The notes: generated from the sequence alone by a model not told the origin. A stretch of 64,000 nucleotides of DNA from Candidatus Dadabacteria bacterium (GCA_022827275.1 JAJDTG010000015.1:62001-126000); one strand, 5' to 3'; shown: positions 1 to 8,877, counted from the stretch's first letter. Numbers and translations: made by a program.

Positions 1-392
1 TAGGCCTCGGCGCACGCCTCGTCAGTCTGCATCTAATGGAAGCCGAGGGCACGGACGTGCAGGTGACGTTTCCTGATACCGGCAGCAACCAAGTGGACAA
101 AGTGTATTACACGCCCTCGACCGATGGTTTACCGGGGTGCGTATGGATCAATCACAAACAGCATTTCGAGAACATCGAACCAGAGGTCTGGGCGTTCACC
201 ATCGGTGGCTACAAACCTGCGGACAAGTGGCTCAAGGATCGAAAAGGCCGCACGCTTTCCGAGGACGACATTGACCACTACCGGAAGATCATTGCTGCCC
301 TTGCTGAAACCCGGAGTCTGATGATTGAGATCGACGACGTTATCGAACAGCACGGCGGCTGGCCTGTTGCATTTCAATTGGGGCAAGATTAA
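1..392 (+). CDS. Type ISP restriction-modification enzyme, C-terminal end (5' truncated by window)
   Basis: The frame is open from the window edge to the stop, so only the last ~130 residues are visible. The first in-frame ATG (position 36) is internal; upstream codons read G-A-R-L-V-S-L-H-L, which is natural coding sequence. The block VWAFTIGGYKPADKWLKDR, followed by a GRTLSEDDIDHY stretch and ALAETRSLMIEID, matches the conserved end of single-chain type ISP restriction-modification proteins (nuclease, helicase, methyltransferase and target recognition in one polypeptide). This end belongs to the target-recognition part. The catalytic domains lie outside the window, so activity cannot be judged. 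It sits at the edge of a defence island. Confidence 0.72.
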   Translation, partial: GLGARLVSLHLMEAEGTDVQVTFPDTGSNQVDKVYYTPSTDGLPGCVWINHKQHFENIEPEVWAFTIGGYKPADKWLKDRKGRTLSEDDIDHYRKIIAALAETRSLMIEIDDVIEQHGGWPVAFQLGQD

Positions 393-762
393 GGACTGAG
401 ACATAATCTGCATGTCACCAACTCCACTGAATAAGAACCGTTGCGACGGCACGTTCAGAGGGTCGGAGGATAATATCGGCCCGGCGCGAGGTTGAGGAGC
501 TACTCGTCGGCACCGGCGCGGACGGGCTCATACCGACGATTTTGTACTCTTCTATCCGATTAACTTTTGGGATCTGCAGTTCAGCCAACAGTTCTTCTAC
601 ACGCTTGGCAAACTCGCTTCCCGTTGAGACAATCTTCAAGCAGAGATTCCGAGAATCCCTGCTCGGATCTGAAATCAAACGTGAAAATTGACGAGTAAGA
701 TGGTAGGGGATTTAATAGAGGATAACTATATAATAATCTATTTTCTATGTAATCCGTACGGT
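393..762. other. Gene-poor spacer after the restriction-modification gene
   Basis: No gene is supported here. A minus-strand open frame of 87 codons (678 to 415) has a plausible first half (an SEFAKRVEELLAELQIP-like helix) but then turns into low-complexity Ser/Thr-rich sequence. It may be a decayed gene remnant. The AT-rich part near 700-745 has TATA-like runs but no convincing promoter pair. Confidence 0.4.
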
Positions 763-834
763 TTAAGCAGCCGGGTATTCATCCCAAGTGCGGTCTTCCA
801 GAATACGCCCCGCTTTCTTTTGGGATAAGACCCC
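763..834 (-). pseudogene. C-terminal remnant of a DUF5131 (phage Gp37/Gp68-like) protein
   Basis: Read on the minus strand, about 24 codons ending in TAA encode G-V-L-S-Q-K-K-A-G-R-I-L-E-D-R-T-W-D-E-Y-P. This resembles the highly conserved C-terminus of DUF5131/phage Gp37 proteins (W-G-G-V..K-K-x-A-G-R-x-L-D-G-R-T-W-D-E-x-P). No upstream part of such a gene remains, because the CD-NTase stop codon lies immediately upstream. It therefore looks like a fragment left by a rearrangement at the CBASS locus edge. The assignment rests on one short motif. Confidence 0.45.
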
Positions 835-841
835 TAATAAG

Positions 842-2431
842 TCAAAATTGGGAATTGCCTCTGAATTTCTTTTTCCCTTTTATCTTTGAGTGACAACAGA
901 TTTTAAATTTTAACCCGCTTCCGCAAGGACATGGATCATTTCGGCCTATATCGGAAACATACTTCCAAAACTCTCGCTTTCCTTGTTCTCCGTGTGAATA
1001 TTGCCCACAAGGAGGGATTTTTCTAAATTTCTCAAAGTAGGCTTGCCAAACAAAGTACGGATATACCTTGTTAATAACAAAGTCGCTTAAGGTTTCTCTT
1101 TCGTTTATCAAAAAGATCCCCAAGCAGCAACTTTCATCCTCAGGAAATAAATGCAAGTCAACAATCGGGCAATCGATTTCTTTGGCCAGCTTTTTAATCC
1201 TACCCCCAACTTCGAAAACTTTAGGTTTTCCATTGAGAAGTATTTCAATTTCGTAAACATCCTGAATACAATCTTTCCCCGAAGAGCAATTCGTTATTAT
1301 CCATTTTTTCTTTTTCTTCCTACCCGAAAGTTCATACCTCGCACTGAAACTGATTTCTCCTCTGACAGCACCCTTGTCATAGTACAAACCGGGAAAACGA
1401 CGCTGTATTTTCTCCATCTCCGCAGGGGTGCATTCAATCGTGGGCAAGGGGGAGCTTTCATGGCTGGCATATGGCTTGGTTGGATACACGGGTGCCAAGC
1501 CGCCGCCGGTCGCCCCCGAACTGGGTTTCACCTGTAATTTGCCGAAATCGTCGCCAAACACTTCTCTCCAGAGTTTCACGCTCTTATTATGGTCTTTCTC
1601 TTCAAAGGCTTTATTAATTTTAGTGTTATATAAGTCAAACTTTTCACGGAAGTTCCTGTATTTAGTTTCGTCCCAGTTTCTATTGAAATTCTCCCCAGGT
1701 AAGACCGGGTTTTCGACGGTCGGCATTTGCGGATTATTCTGCAGGAACTCATTAATCCTGTTGGACAGAGTCTTTAACGCCTGTGGCAGATCGCTGAAAG
1801 CGGACGAACCCTCATCAGAGCTATAAACATGATTCCCAAGAAGGGTCGTCAGCAGAATCGATTTTATAGAATAGTTGCTCTTGTGGTCGCGCTGGAACTT
1901 AAGAAGGCGAGTCACTTTTCTCAAAAGATTGTTGCCGGTAATTCTGTTCTTCTCAGCAAACCACTTTTTGTATCCATCACCGTCCGTCTGTTCATATTTC
2001 TTTTCGACTCTGTTACATACATAGAATTTCCCTTGGTACTCGATGCATGGAACCGCGTCAAGGTGAAAATCTCCGGCATAATCGATAGTAACGCATCTGG
2101 TGCTTAAGCGAACGATGTCTTTGTAGTTCCCATTATCCTTGAAAATGTCATATACTTCCTTTACGTAATCCTTCTGAAACTCATCGGGCTTAAAGTACTC
2201 ATCCTTGATGAAGATCAGGATGTCGGCATCAAACTCATCATTCTCCGCAACGGGTTTGATGATGGTTTTATGGGCATAGGATCCTTGGGGGCTATATTTC
2301 CGATAGCCAGGCAGTTTAGATTTAAGCAAGCCCGTAACGGTTTTGACCCTGCTGTCCAAAACATCCAGTCTCGACTGATTCAGATCCACATGTTCCTTCA
2401 GAAAATCCTCAAAATACTTTACAAACTTCAT
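842..2431 (-). CDS. CBASS CD-NTase (cGAS/DncV-like nucleotidyltransferase) fused to an E2-like domain and SEC-C zinc motif
   Basis: This is the second gene of the CBASS operon, 15 bp after capV. It should make a cyclic oligonucleotide alarm signal on phage infection. The nucleotidyltransferase core is visible: G50-S51 in the activation loop, D68-A-D70, and a third acid D125 in an H-L-D motif. A Gly-rich stretch (GGG, 309-311) lies where a free CD-NTase usually ends. Beyond it, residues ~335-490 read like a bacterial ubiquitin-conjugating E2 domain: a YEIEI strand, a Pro/Val strand, an LHLFPEDESCCL block with Cys435/Cys436 where the E2 catalytic Cys sits, then WQAYFE and G-Q-Y-S-H-G. Residues 497-514 form a SEC-C zinc motif (DPCPCGSG...CC-H). 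At 529 residues it is longer than a plain CD-NTase. The NTase call is strong; the E2-like call is inferred from motifs. Confidence 0.85.
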   Translation of the reverse strand: MKFVKYFEDFLKEHVDLNQSRLDVLDSRVKTVTGLLKSKLPGYRKYSPQGSYAHKTIIKPVAENDEFDADILIFIKDEYFKPDEFQKDYVKEVYDIFKDNGNYKDIVRLSTRCVTIDYAGDFHLDAVPCIEYQGKFYVCNRVEKKYEQTDGDGYKKWFAEKNRITGNNLLRKVTRLLKFQRDHKSNYSIKSILLTTLLGNHVYSSDEGSSAFSDLPQALKTLSNRINEFLQNNPQMPTVENPVLPGENFNRNWDETKYRNFREKFDLYNTKINKAFEEKDHNKSVKLWREVFGDDFGKLQVKPSSGATGGGLAPVYPTKPYASHESSPLPTIECTPAEMEKIQRRFPGLYYDKGAVRGEISFSARYELSGRKKKKKWIITNCSSGKDCIQDVYEIEILLNGKPKVFEVGGRIKKLAKEIDCPIVDLHLFPEDESCCLGIFLINERETLSDFVINKVYPYFVWQAYFEKFRKIPPCGQYSHGEQGKREFWKYVSDIGRNDPCPCGSGLKFKICCHSKIKGKKKFRGNSQF

Positions 2432-2446
2432 TTCAACACCTCCGTG

Positions 2447-3358
2447 TTATCTTAAGAATCCCTTAATTAGCTCTCCGCGGTTCGTTACCTCTCGCAAGGC
2501 CAAGCTCTTTAACGTTGGCAGAACCTTGCAATCATCAAGTTTCCAATTTTCAATCTCCGGATTTATTCTCAGAATGTTCTCAGGCATTATCAGGTTCAGG
2601 CAATTCTCAGCGTATTGAGTCTGGTTAAGCATGGCAAAGCTCACGATTTTTTCTCTCCTCCAGCCTGTTGCCAGCCCCCATATATACGAGGGGAGGTAAA
2701 ACTGTCTGGTATTTCCGGTCCCTATAGACAGTAGCTTCGTGTTTTCTGGGGTTTTATTGAAATTTCTTATTGCGTCAACATATCCAACAAGCGCTGGATT
2801 ATTCGCCCACAGGCCACCATCGCAGACAAGGTCCCCCGCAATCTCCACGGGATTAAAGTAAACAGGCGCCGAACACGACGCTAAGACAGCCTTATAGAGG
2901 GGCACATCCACATCACGGGAATAGTCGCCGCCACGTCTATCTTCTTGATAGGAAGACTTGAAAACATGTACCCTCCCAGTGCTGACATTCGTTGCGTTAA
3001 TTATCAGGGGTGTTTTTATATCACCCAGGGTAATTTCTCCAAAACTGTCACGCAGAAGGCTTTCCAGAACTTTGTTGTCATATCTACTTCTCAAGAAACC
3101 ACATAGGGAAAACCTCTTTTTGAATATCTGGGGAGCATAGCACTCATAGTCCCGGACTAGCTTCGATAAGTCATATTTTGTTGCGATGGCAGCGGCAACG
3201 ATGCTTCCCGTACTTGTACCTACGAGAAGATCGAAGGTATTATAGATATTGATGCTTAGTTTATCGTTCATTAAGCTGAGGGCTCGAGCCGAGAAAATTC
3301 CCCTGATTCCGCCCCCGTCAAGGGATAATATTTTGAAGAATTTGCTTTTCTGTTTCAT
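2447..3358 (-). CDS. capV: CBASS effector CapV, patatin-like phospholipase
   Basis: A patatin-family lipase expected to degrade inner-membrane phospholipids when it binds the cyclic nucleotide made by the adjacent CD-NTase, killing the infected cell. All catalytic elements are present: the oxyanion loop DGGGIRG at residues 14-20, the nucleophile elbow GTSTG with Ser49, and the dyad Asp180 in DGGLWANNP. At 303 residues the protein is a bare patatin domain, as usual for CapV; no membrane segment or signal is seen. It is first in a two-gene minus-strand operon, divergent from the CapH/CapP-like pair across a 140-bp spacer that probably holds the shared operator. No Cap3-like deubiquitinase gene is adjacent. 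Confidence 0.88.
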   Translation of the reverse strand: MKQKSKFFKILSLDGGGIRGIFSARALSLMNDKLSINIYNTFDLLVGTSTGSIVAAAIATKYDLSKLVRDYECYAPQIFKKRFSLCGFLRSRYDNKVLESLLRDSFGEITLGDIKTPLIINATNVSTGRVHVFKSSYQEDRRGGDYSRDVDVPLYKAVLASCSAPVYFNPVEIAGDLVCDGGLWANNPALVGYVDAIRNFNKTPENTKLLSIGTGNTRQFYLPSYIWGLATGWRREKIVSFAMLNQTQYAENCLNLIMPENILRINPEIENWKLDDCKVLPTLKSLALREVTNRGELIKGFLR

Positions 3359-3432
3359 GGGTATTTACTATACTTGTTTTCTATGTCTTCTCAAGCAATA
3401 AATGTTCGGTACTCTGAACTTATTATTTCCTA

Positions 3433-3465
3433 TTGAATTTCTGAAGTCAAGTAATTAAAATACTT
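3433..3465 (+). promoter_or_regulatory. Putative promoter and operator in the capV/capH spacer
   Basis: TTGAAT (3433-3438) and TAAAAT (3456-3461) are 17 bp apart, a good sigma-70 arrangement reading toward the HTH gene. The imperfect palindrome AAGTAATTAAAATACTT (3449-3465; arms AAGTA/TACTT) covers the -10 and is the best operator candidate for the HTH protein. The divergent capV promoter must lie in the same 140-bp spacer, so one bound repressor could control both directions. Binding is inferred, not shown. Confidence 0.5.
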
Positions 3466-3498
3466 CTACAGTGAACTGCCTAAAAACGGGAAAAGTCT

Positions 3499-3819
3499 AT
3501 GTCAAGCACTCTGGGAAGTAAGATTCAAAAAATCAGAAAGCAGAAAGGTTTGACCCTTGAGGAACTTGCGAAACTAACAGATTCCAGCAAAAGCTATATC
3601 TGGGAGCTTGAGAACAGAAACCTTCCCCGACCGTCTGCGGCGAAGATAGCCAAGATCGCCAAAGAACTTGAGGTGGAAATAGAATATCTGCTGGACAATG
3701 AAGCGGCAGTGAGCAAAGAGGAGGCAGTTGACGCAAAATTTTATCGAGAATATAAAAAAATGACTCCTGAAACCCGCAAGAAAATTCGAGATATAGCAAA
3801 ATTGATTGGGAAAAAATAA
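3499..3819 (+). CDS. XRE-family HTH repressor, CapH-like CBASS regulator
   Basis: The 106-residue protein has an N-terminal XRE/Cro helix-turn-helix (residues ~7-66: IRKQKGLTLEELAKLTD, then SKSYIWELENRN) and a short helical tail. It is directly followed by an ImmA/IrrE-type peptidase gene (TAA then ATG with no gap). A small HTH protein encoded with such a peptidase, divergent from CBASS genes, matches the described CapH-CapP module: CapH represses CBASS transcription and is cleaved by CapP when DNA damage produces single-stranded DNA. CapH identity is inferred from gene order and domains. A generic XRE/ImmA stress or prophage regulator is the alternative. The ribosome binding site is weak (GGGAAAAG). 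Confidence 0.75.
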   Translation: MSSTLGSKIQKIRKQKGLTLEELAKLTDSSKSYIWELENRNLPRPSAAKIAKIAKELEVEIEYLLDNEAAVSKEEAVDAKFYREYKKMTPETRKKIRDIAKLIGKK

Positions 3820-4728
3820 ATGACCAAAGAGCTGTCTCCTGAGCGTTGGGCTACTGATCTTACTGTAATACTCAATGCTACTCATAAAGCCGACCGGTTT
3901 CCGGTAAAAGTAAAACAGCTTGCGCTTGACTTTTCCCAGAATAAGTTTCCCGGTGATCCTATCACAGATGTACTAGACGATTCCCTGCCCGGCTTCGAAG
4001 GTGCTTTGCATCCTGCCCAAAATGGTAAAGAAGGCTGGGGGATTATCTATAACAACGCCATAAGTTCATCAGGCAGAATAAATTTTACTATAGCCCATGA
4101 GTTCGGTCATTACCTTCTGCACCGGTTGAGGTATCCAGAGGGTATCCAGTGTACGGAAGAAGACATGGCAATATGGAACTCCAACTATAAACAAATCGAG
4201 AGCCAGGCCAACAATTTTGCGGCAAATCTACTCATGCCTCTTGATGACTTCAGAAAACAAATTGGACCGCGCGTAAAACCCGATCTGGAGATGATTGGAA
4301 TGTGTGCCGATCGATATCAAACTTCTCTGACGGCTTCAATATTGCGCTGGTTACATTATACTGAGCGGCGGTCTATTCTTGTCGTCTCAAGAGATGAGTT
4401 CATTTTGTGGTCGAGGTCAAGCGAACCTGCGTTCAAAACCGGTGCGTTTTTCAAGACAGCAGACAGACCGCCCATTGAAATCCCTGATAAATCGCTTGCC
4501 GCTCAAAGAAAAGTTGCTGAAAAAAACAATGGAGTTCTTGAGATTGACGCTGGGGTATGGCTTGGAGAGCCTTGTGAAGAAATGGTCCTCTTTGCGGACC
4601 AATATAATTTCACGATCTCATTGTTGCATCTAGACGAAGCGACTCCAGATTTCGAGTCAACCAAGGAAAATGAACCAGATGCTTACGATAAAATAGCCTA
4701 TCATACATTTGGATCGTCTTCCGTATAG
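3820..4728 (+). CDS. ImmA/IrrE-family zinc metallopeptidase, CapP-like
   Basis: The 302-residue cytosolic protein has the zinc site HEFGH (residues 93-97) and a downstream glutamate helix (E127, IESQANNFAANLLMP), the signature of ImmA/IrrE (COG2856) peptidases. The ~160-residue C-terminal half would be the sensor part seen in IrrE-like proteins. It starts on the base after the stop of the HTH gene, so the two are translationally coupled. By analogy with CapP it should cleave the partner repressor on a DNA-damage signal and release CBASS expression. The peptidase family is clear; the CBASS-specific role rests on position. Confidence 0.8.
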   Translation: MTKELSPERWATDLTVILNATHKADRFPVKVKQLALDFSQNKFPGDPITDVLDDSLPGFEGALHPAQNGKEGWGIIYNNAISSSGRINFTIAHEFGHYLLHRLRYPEGIQCTEEDMAIWNSNYKQIESQANNFAANLLMPLDDFRKQIGPRVKPDLEMIGMCADRYQTSLTASILRWLHYTERRSILVVSRDEFILWSRSSEPAFKTGAFFKTADRPPIEIPDKSLAAQRKVAEKNNGVLEIDAGVWLGEPCEEMVLFADQYNFTISLLHLDEATPDFESTKENEPDAYDKIAYHTFGSSSV

Positions 4729-4907
4729 TAAAGCTACCTTCACTCTAGCCTGAAAATAATCATTGGAATAATAAAAACAATTATTTGAGCAAGTTAGAGT
4801 TGATACTTAAAACATTTTTTATTGTTCTTTCTTTCCCCCTTATTTTGCTCTAAAACCTTGACATCACCCTTTTGATGATTAGTTTGAGAAGTGGAGGTAC
4901 ATGCTAG

Positions 4908-5768
4908 ATGCAAACGGCAGTTGCAACGTGCGATTCACTTTCGGTTTTCATGCGGGAAATGGAAAAACATCCACTTCTCTCAAAAGAGGAAGAGCACGCG
5001 CTTGCGGTTAGATATTACGAAAACGAAGATCTTGAAGCGGCCAACAAACTCGTGGTGTCAAACCTCAGGTTCGTGGTAAAAATCGCTTCTGAATACAGAT
5101 CTTACGGTTTCCCGATGATGGACCTTGTCCAAGAAGGTTCGATAGGACTGATGCGCGCCGTTCAGAAATTCAACCCCTACAAGGGCTACAGGCTAATATC
5201 CTACGCGGTGTGGTGGATCAGGGTAAGGATCCAGAACCATATAATGAAGTTCTGGAGCAACGTTAAGATCGGAACAACGCAGTCCCAGAGAAAGCTTTTC
5301 CAGAGAATAGAAGGGGCGAAGCGCAAACTCGGTATAACAGCCGCCAGCATGGAAGATGACGACATAAGCCGTCTGGCCGACCATTTCGGCGTCAAGGAAG
5401 AGGAAATCTCCGAGATGCAGGTTCGCGCTTCAAAAAGAGATCTCTCCCTCTCGGAGCGTCCCGCAGGAGACGACTCCTCAGCCACTTACGGGGAACTGCT
5501 ACCCGACCCGTCGGATAACCAGGAGCAGGTGCTCGGCGAGCTCGGGTTCGACAGCCTTGCCAGGGAGAATCTGCGCGAAGCTCTCGAGATGCTTTCAGAG
5601 AGGCAGGAAAAGGTGATAAACGAGAGGTATTTCACCGAACCTCCAAGAAAACTCCACGAAATAGCCCGAGACCTCGGGGTTTCCCAGGAGAGGGTAAGGC
5701 AGATACAGGCCGAATCCATAGGGAAACTCAGGGCACACATGGCCGAAAAACTAGAAATTCACCCGTAA
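4908..5768 (+). CDS. rpoH: RNA polymerase heat-shock sigma factor RpoH (sigma-32)
   Basis: A sigma-70-family protein of 286 residues with region 2 (LVVSNLRFVVKIA, MDLVQEGSIGLMRAV, YAVWWIRVRIQ), the RpoH-box-like QRKLFQRI just after region 2.4, and region 4 with the helix-turn-helix LHEIARDLGVSQERVRQIQ. It has no region 1.1, as expected for RpoH. The start ATG follows GGAGG (4893-4897) at good spacing. A TTGACA hexamer lies at 4858 but no matching -10 is clear. The next gene, 26 bp on, is dnaK, a classic target, so the pair may be co-expressed and form a feedback unit. Confidence 0.92.
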   Translation: MQTAVATCDSLSVFMREMEKHPLLSKEEEHALAVRYYENEDLEAANKLVVSNLRFVVKIASEYRSYGFPMMDLVQEGSIGLMRAVQKFNPYKGYRLISYAVWWIRVRIQNHIMKFWSNVKIGTTQSQRKLFQRIEGAKRKLGITAASMEDDDISRLADHFGVKEEEISEMQVRASKRDLSLSERPAGDDSSATYGELLPDPSDNQEQVLGELGFDSLARENLREALEMLSERQEKVINERYFTEPPRKLHEIARDLGVSQERVRQIQAESIGKLRAHMAEKLEIHP

Positions 5769-5794
5769 AAAGAAAAAACCCCAGGAGGAATTAA

Positions 5795-7714
5795 ATGGCT
5801 TCTAAGATAATAGGAATAGACCTCGGAACGACTAATTCATGCGTCGCCATTGTTGAGGGCGGCGAACCGAAAGTGATAATAAACGAGGAAGGCACGAGAA
5901 CCACCCCGTCGGTGGTCGCGTTTCTAAAGGACGGAGACGAGGTTCTGGTCGGCGGACCGGCGAAGCGCCAGGCCGTCGCCAACCCCGAAAACACCGTCTA
6001 CTCTACCAAAAGGCTTATGGGCCGCAGGTTCGAGGAGATATCGAGTGAAGCTGACAGCCTTGCCTACAAGGTAGTGAAATCAGGCAAGTCAGACGCCTGG
6101 GTCGAGGTCGAGGGAAAAGAGTACTCCCCCCCGCAGGTCTCAGCGCACGTGCTGACGAAGCTCAAGAAAGCCGCAGAGGATTACCTGGGTTCAGAAGTCA
6201 CTGAAGCCGTTATCACCGTTCCCGCGTATTTTAACGACAGCCAGCGCCAGGCCACAAAAGACGCCGGAAAGATAGCCGGTCTTGACGTAAAGCGCATAAT
6301 AAACGAGCCGACCGCGGCGGCGCTTGCCTACGGGTTTGACAAGAAAAAAGAGGGGATGATAGTGGTCTACGATCTCGGGGGCGGAACTTTCGACGTGTCG
6401 GTGCTTGAGGTCGGAAACAACGTAATAGAGGTTAAGTCAACAAACGGCGATACCCACCTCGGCGGAGACGATTTTGACAAGAGGGTTATTGATTACATCG
6501 TCTCCGAGTTCAAGAGGGATTCCGGGATAGACCTCGGGGCGGACAAGATGGCCGTGCAGAGGCTCAGGGAAGCCGCTGAGAAGGCCAAGATCGAGCTTTC
6601 AAACACCGTCGAGACGGAAGTAAACCTGCCGTTTATAACGGCTGACGCGAGCGGTCCCAAGCACCTGGTGCTTAAGATAACGCGCTCCAAGTTCGAGCAG
6701 CTTGTAGAGGATCTCGTAAAAGGCACCCTAAAGCCCTGTGAGCAGGCCCTCAGGGATGCGGGGCTTCGCCCGGGCGAGATAGCCGAGGTGATACTGGTCG
6801 GCGGATCGACCAGGATCCCGCTTGTGCAGAAAGTCGTGACTGACTTTTTCGCAAAGGAGCCGAGCAGGGGGATAAACCCAGACGAGGTGGTCGCTATGGG
6901 GGCCGCCATACAGGCGGGCGTGCTTGGCGGAGACGTAACCGACGTGCTTCTTCTCGACGTGATACCACTCTCACTGGGTATAGAAACCCTTGGAGGGGTC
7001 ATGACCACCATCATCGAGAGAAACACGACCATTCCCACAAAGAAAAGCCAGGTTTTCACAACGGCCGAGGACAACCAGAACTCGGTTGAGATCCACGTGC
7101 TGCAGGGAGAGCGGCAGATGGCGGCTGATAACAGGACGCTTGCCAGGTTCATTCTGTCGGGTATTCCCGCGGCGGCAAGGGGCATTCCGCAGATAGAGGT
7201 GACTTTTGACACCGACGCCGACGGGATACTCCACGTTTCCGCTAAGGACAACGCGACTCAGAAGGAACAGAAGGTCAAGGTCGAGGCCTCAAGCGGGCTA
7301 AGCAGTGATGAGATCGACTCCATGGTCGAGGACGCCGAGAAAATGTCTGAGAAGGACAAGGAGAAAAGCGAGCAGGTTCAGAAGAGAAACCAGCTTGACG
7401 AGCTTGTCTACAGGACCGACAAGAGCTTCCAGGAGCTTGGCGACGGCCTCTCTGAGGATGAGAAAAAGGAGCTTGAGCAGGCTCTTGAGGAAGGAAGAGA
7501 AGCCCTTAAATCGGATGATCCGGGCAAAATTGACCAAGCGACGGAGAAAATAACAGCAGTTTCTCACAAGCTTGCGGAGCTGATGTACAAAAAGCAGCAG
7601 GAGGAAGCCTCCGCTGGTACCGGAGAGGGCGGGGCGGAAAGCCAAGCCTCCGAACAGGGAAACTCTACCTCGGGCGACGACGTGATAGACGCCGAGTTTA
7701 CCGAACAAAAGTAA
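5795..7714 (+). CDS. dnaK: Molecular chaperone DnaK (Hsp70)
   Basis: Complete 639-residue Hsp70. The N-terminal ATPase begins [15 protein letters not shown] and contains [15 protein letters not shown] and [13 protein letters not shown]. The substrate-binding domain follows (~390-610), and the flexible acidic tail ends near [12 protein letters not shown]. It refolds and disaggregates proteins with DnaJ and GrpE in the cytosol; neither partner gene is nearby. A strong ribosome binding site (AGGAGG) precedes ATG. Directly downstream of rpoH on the same strand. Length and motifs are normal. Confidence 0.98.
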   Translation: MASKIIGIDLGTTNSCVAIVEGGEPKVIINEEGTRTTPSVVAFLKDGDEVLVGGPAKRQAVANPENTVYSTKRLMGRRFEEISSEADSLAYKVVKSGKSDAWVEVEGKEYSPPQVSAHVLTKLKKAAEDYLGSEVTEAVITVPAYFNDSQRQATKDAGKIAGLDVKRIINEPTAAALAYGFDKKKEGMIVVYDLGGGTFDVSVLEVGNNVIEVKSTNGDTHLGGDDFDKRVIDYIVSEFKRDSGIDLGADKMAVQRLREAAEKAKIELSNTVETEVNLPFITADASGPKHLVLKITRSKFEQLVEDLVKGTLKPCEQALRDAGLRPGEIAEVILVGGSTRIPLVQKVVTDFFAKEPSRGINPDEVVAMGAAIQAGVLGGDVTDVLLLDVIPLSLGIETLGGVMTTIIERNTTIPTKKSQVFTTAEDNQNSVEIHVLQGERQMAADNRTLARFILSGIPAAARGIPQIEVTFDTDADGILHVSAKDNATQKEQKVKVEASSGLSSDEIDSMVEDAEKMSEKDKEKSEQVQKRNQLDELVYRTDKSFQELGDGLSEDEKKELEQALEEGREALKSDDPGKIDQATEKITAVSHKLAELMYKKQQEEASAGTGEGGAESQASEQGNSTSGDDVIDAEFTEQK

Positions 7715-7837
7715 CTGCGAGGGGTTGTGAGTTACACTCCGTTTTTCCACAGCTACTGCTTCGCCGACCGAAAAAAAGGATTATATACCTTGTTGTCCAC
7801 CGCTTAAGCGGTTCATGCTAAAAAAAAGCACGGTACG

Positions 7838-7865
7838 TTGAGTCATCAATATGCCATGCTATAAT
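7838..7865 (+). promoter_or_regulatory. Sigma-70-type promoter for the 7950 operon
   Basis: TTGAGT (7838-7843) and a perfect TATAAT (7860-7865) are separated by 16 bp, about 85 bp before the next start codon. The spacer upstream also holds the 12-bp palindrome CCGCTTAAGCGG (7800-7811), of unknown role. Confidence 0.6.
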
Positions 7866-7949
7866 TAGTTCTGAGGGTAGAAATATTACCAAGAGAGTCT
7901 CTAAAATCTGATGAATAAAACATTTAATAAAGGATAAGTAGGAAAGTCA

Positions 7950-8384
7950 ATGGCACAAGAATCTGTATACCTCTCTGCTATTCTTCTCTGTCAACAAATA
8001 TTAAAATCAGAAGGAAAAGAGAAGCTTGTAAGTTTAATAAATATCTTTGATAATTTGGTTGTTTCTACAAATGCCCCGGTTTCGGCAACAATACAAATTC
8101 CGATCGAATGTTATTTATTTGCAAAGCTAGCGGATAAGAAACCAAGGGGGAATTATGAGCTTGTTATTGAAATATTTTCTCCTTCTGGGAAAAAGCTCGT
8201 ACAAATTACAGGAAATTTGCAAAACAAAAATATTAGCAAAGCTGGTAGCATTGGAGATATACTACAGCCGTTACATTTTACAACTGATGAGGATGGAGAT
8301 CACTTGATAACTATTAAAATTCAAGATCAAATTATAGGAGAAAGAAAATTATATGTCTCCCGTGAATTTACAACCAAACCTTAA
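7950..8384 (+). CDS. Conserved hypothetical protein, DUF6941-like
   Basis: The 144-residue protein has no signal peptide or membrane segment. The pattern (an early short helix with a conserved Cys, KLVSLINIFDNL, then alternating strands ending in a GERKLYVSREF-like strand) resembles the DUF6941 beta-rich family. That family's molecular role is unknown to me. It leads a three-gene operon (next start 21 bp on), is AT-rich compared with dnaK upstream, and has its own promoter, which suggests acquired DNA. The family match is tentative. Confidence 0.6.
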   Translation: MAQESVYLSAILLCQQILKSEGKEKLVSLINIFDNLVVSTNAPVSATIQIPIECYLFAKLADKKPRGNYELVIEIFSPSGKKLVQITGNLQNKNISKAGSIGDILQPLHFTTDEDGDHLITIKIQDQIIGERKLYVSREFTTKP

Positions 8385-8872
8385 ATTCAAATAGGAGAAA
8401 CTCTATGAGTATCAAAGCTATTATATTTAAAAAAGAACCTAGCCGACTTGGTATTGGTATCACCAGTTACGGTCAACCTTCACATGATGTATGGTCTTCT
8501 CCCCGTCAATCAGTCATTTGTGTTTACCCTTCTGTGCCTATCCAAGGAAGTCGAAACGAAATGGTAGTAACAGAGGAAAAAGGAGAAGATCAACTTCCTT
8601 TTTCGGAACGGTACACAATCAAAAAATCTATTCGAGAGTTGTTAAAGGATGCAGGAACAGAAAATTGGGATGGAGAAAATGCTTTTCCCATATTTCCAGA
8701 AAGTGTAGAAATTGCAGAAAGTATGGTGGATTTATTCCCGTCAGCCGATTTCTTGCCAGAGGTTTCTGCAACCCCTAATGGTGAAATAGATTTCGACTGG
8801 ACTATCTCAAGAGATATCATGTTAACCCTTAGTGTATGTCCCAAGGGTAAAATTGCATATTCAGGTATCTTC

Positions 8873-8877
8873 AACGT
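8873..8877 (+). repeat. Target-site duplication, left copy (AACGT)
   Basis: AACGT lies directly before the left end of the IS21-family element and is repeated exactly at 11531-11535 after the right end. Five-bp duplications fall in the known IS21 range. The copy is inside the interrupted gene and restores its frame when one copy is removed. Confidence 0.9.

Noticed and set aside
129-452. 107-codon minus-strand frame as a gene
   Set aside because: It lies over the type ISP gene end on the other strand and has no family features; the plus-strand protein is clearly conserved.
7298-7750. 150-codon minus-strand Leu/Arg-rich frame
   Set aside because: It is the complement of the dnaK C-terminal coding region, which explains its composition.
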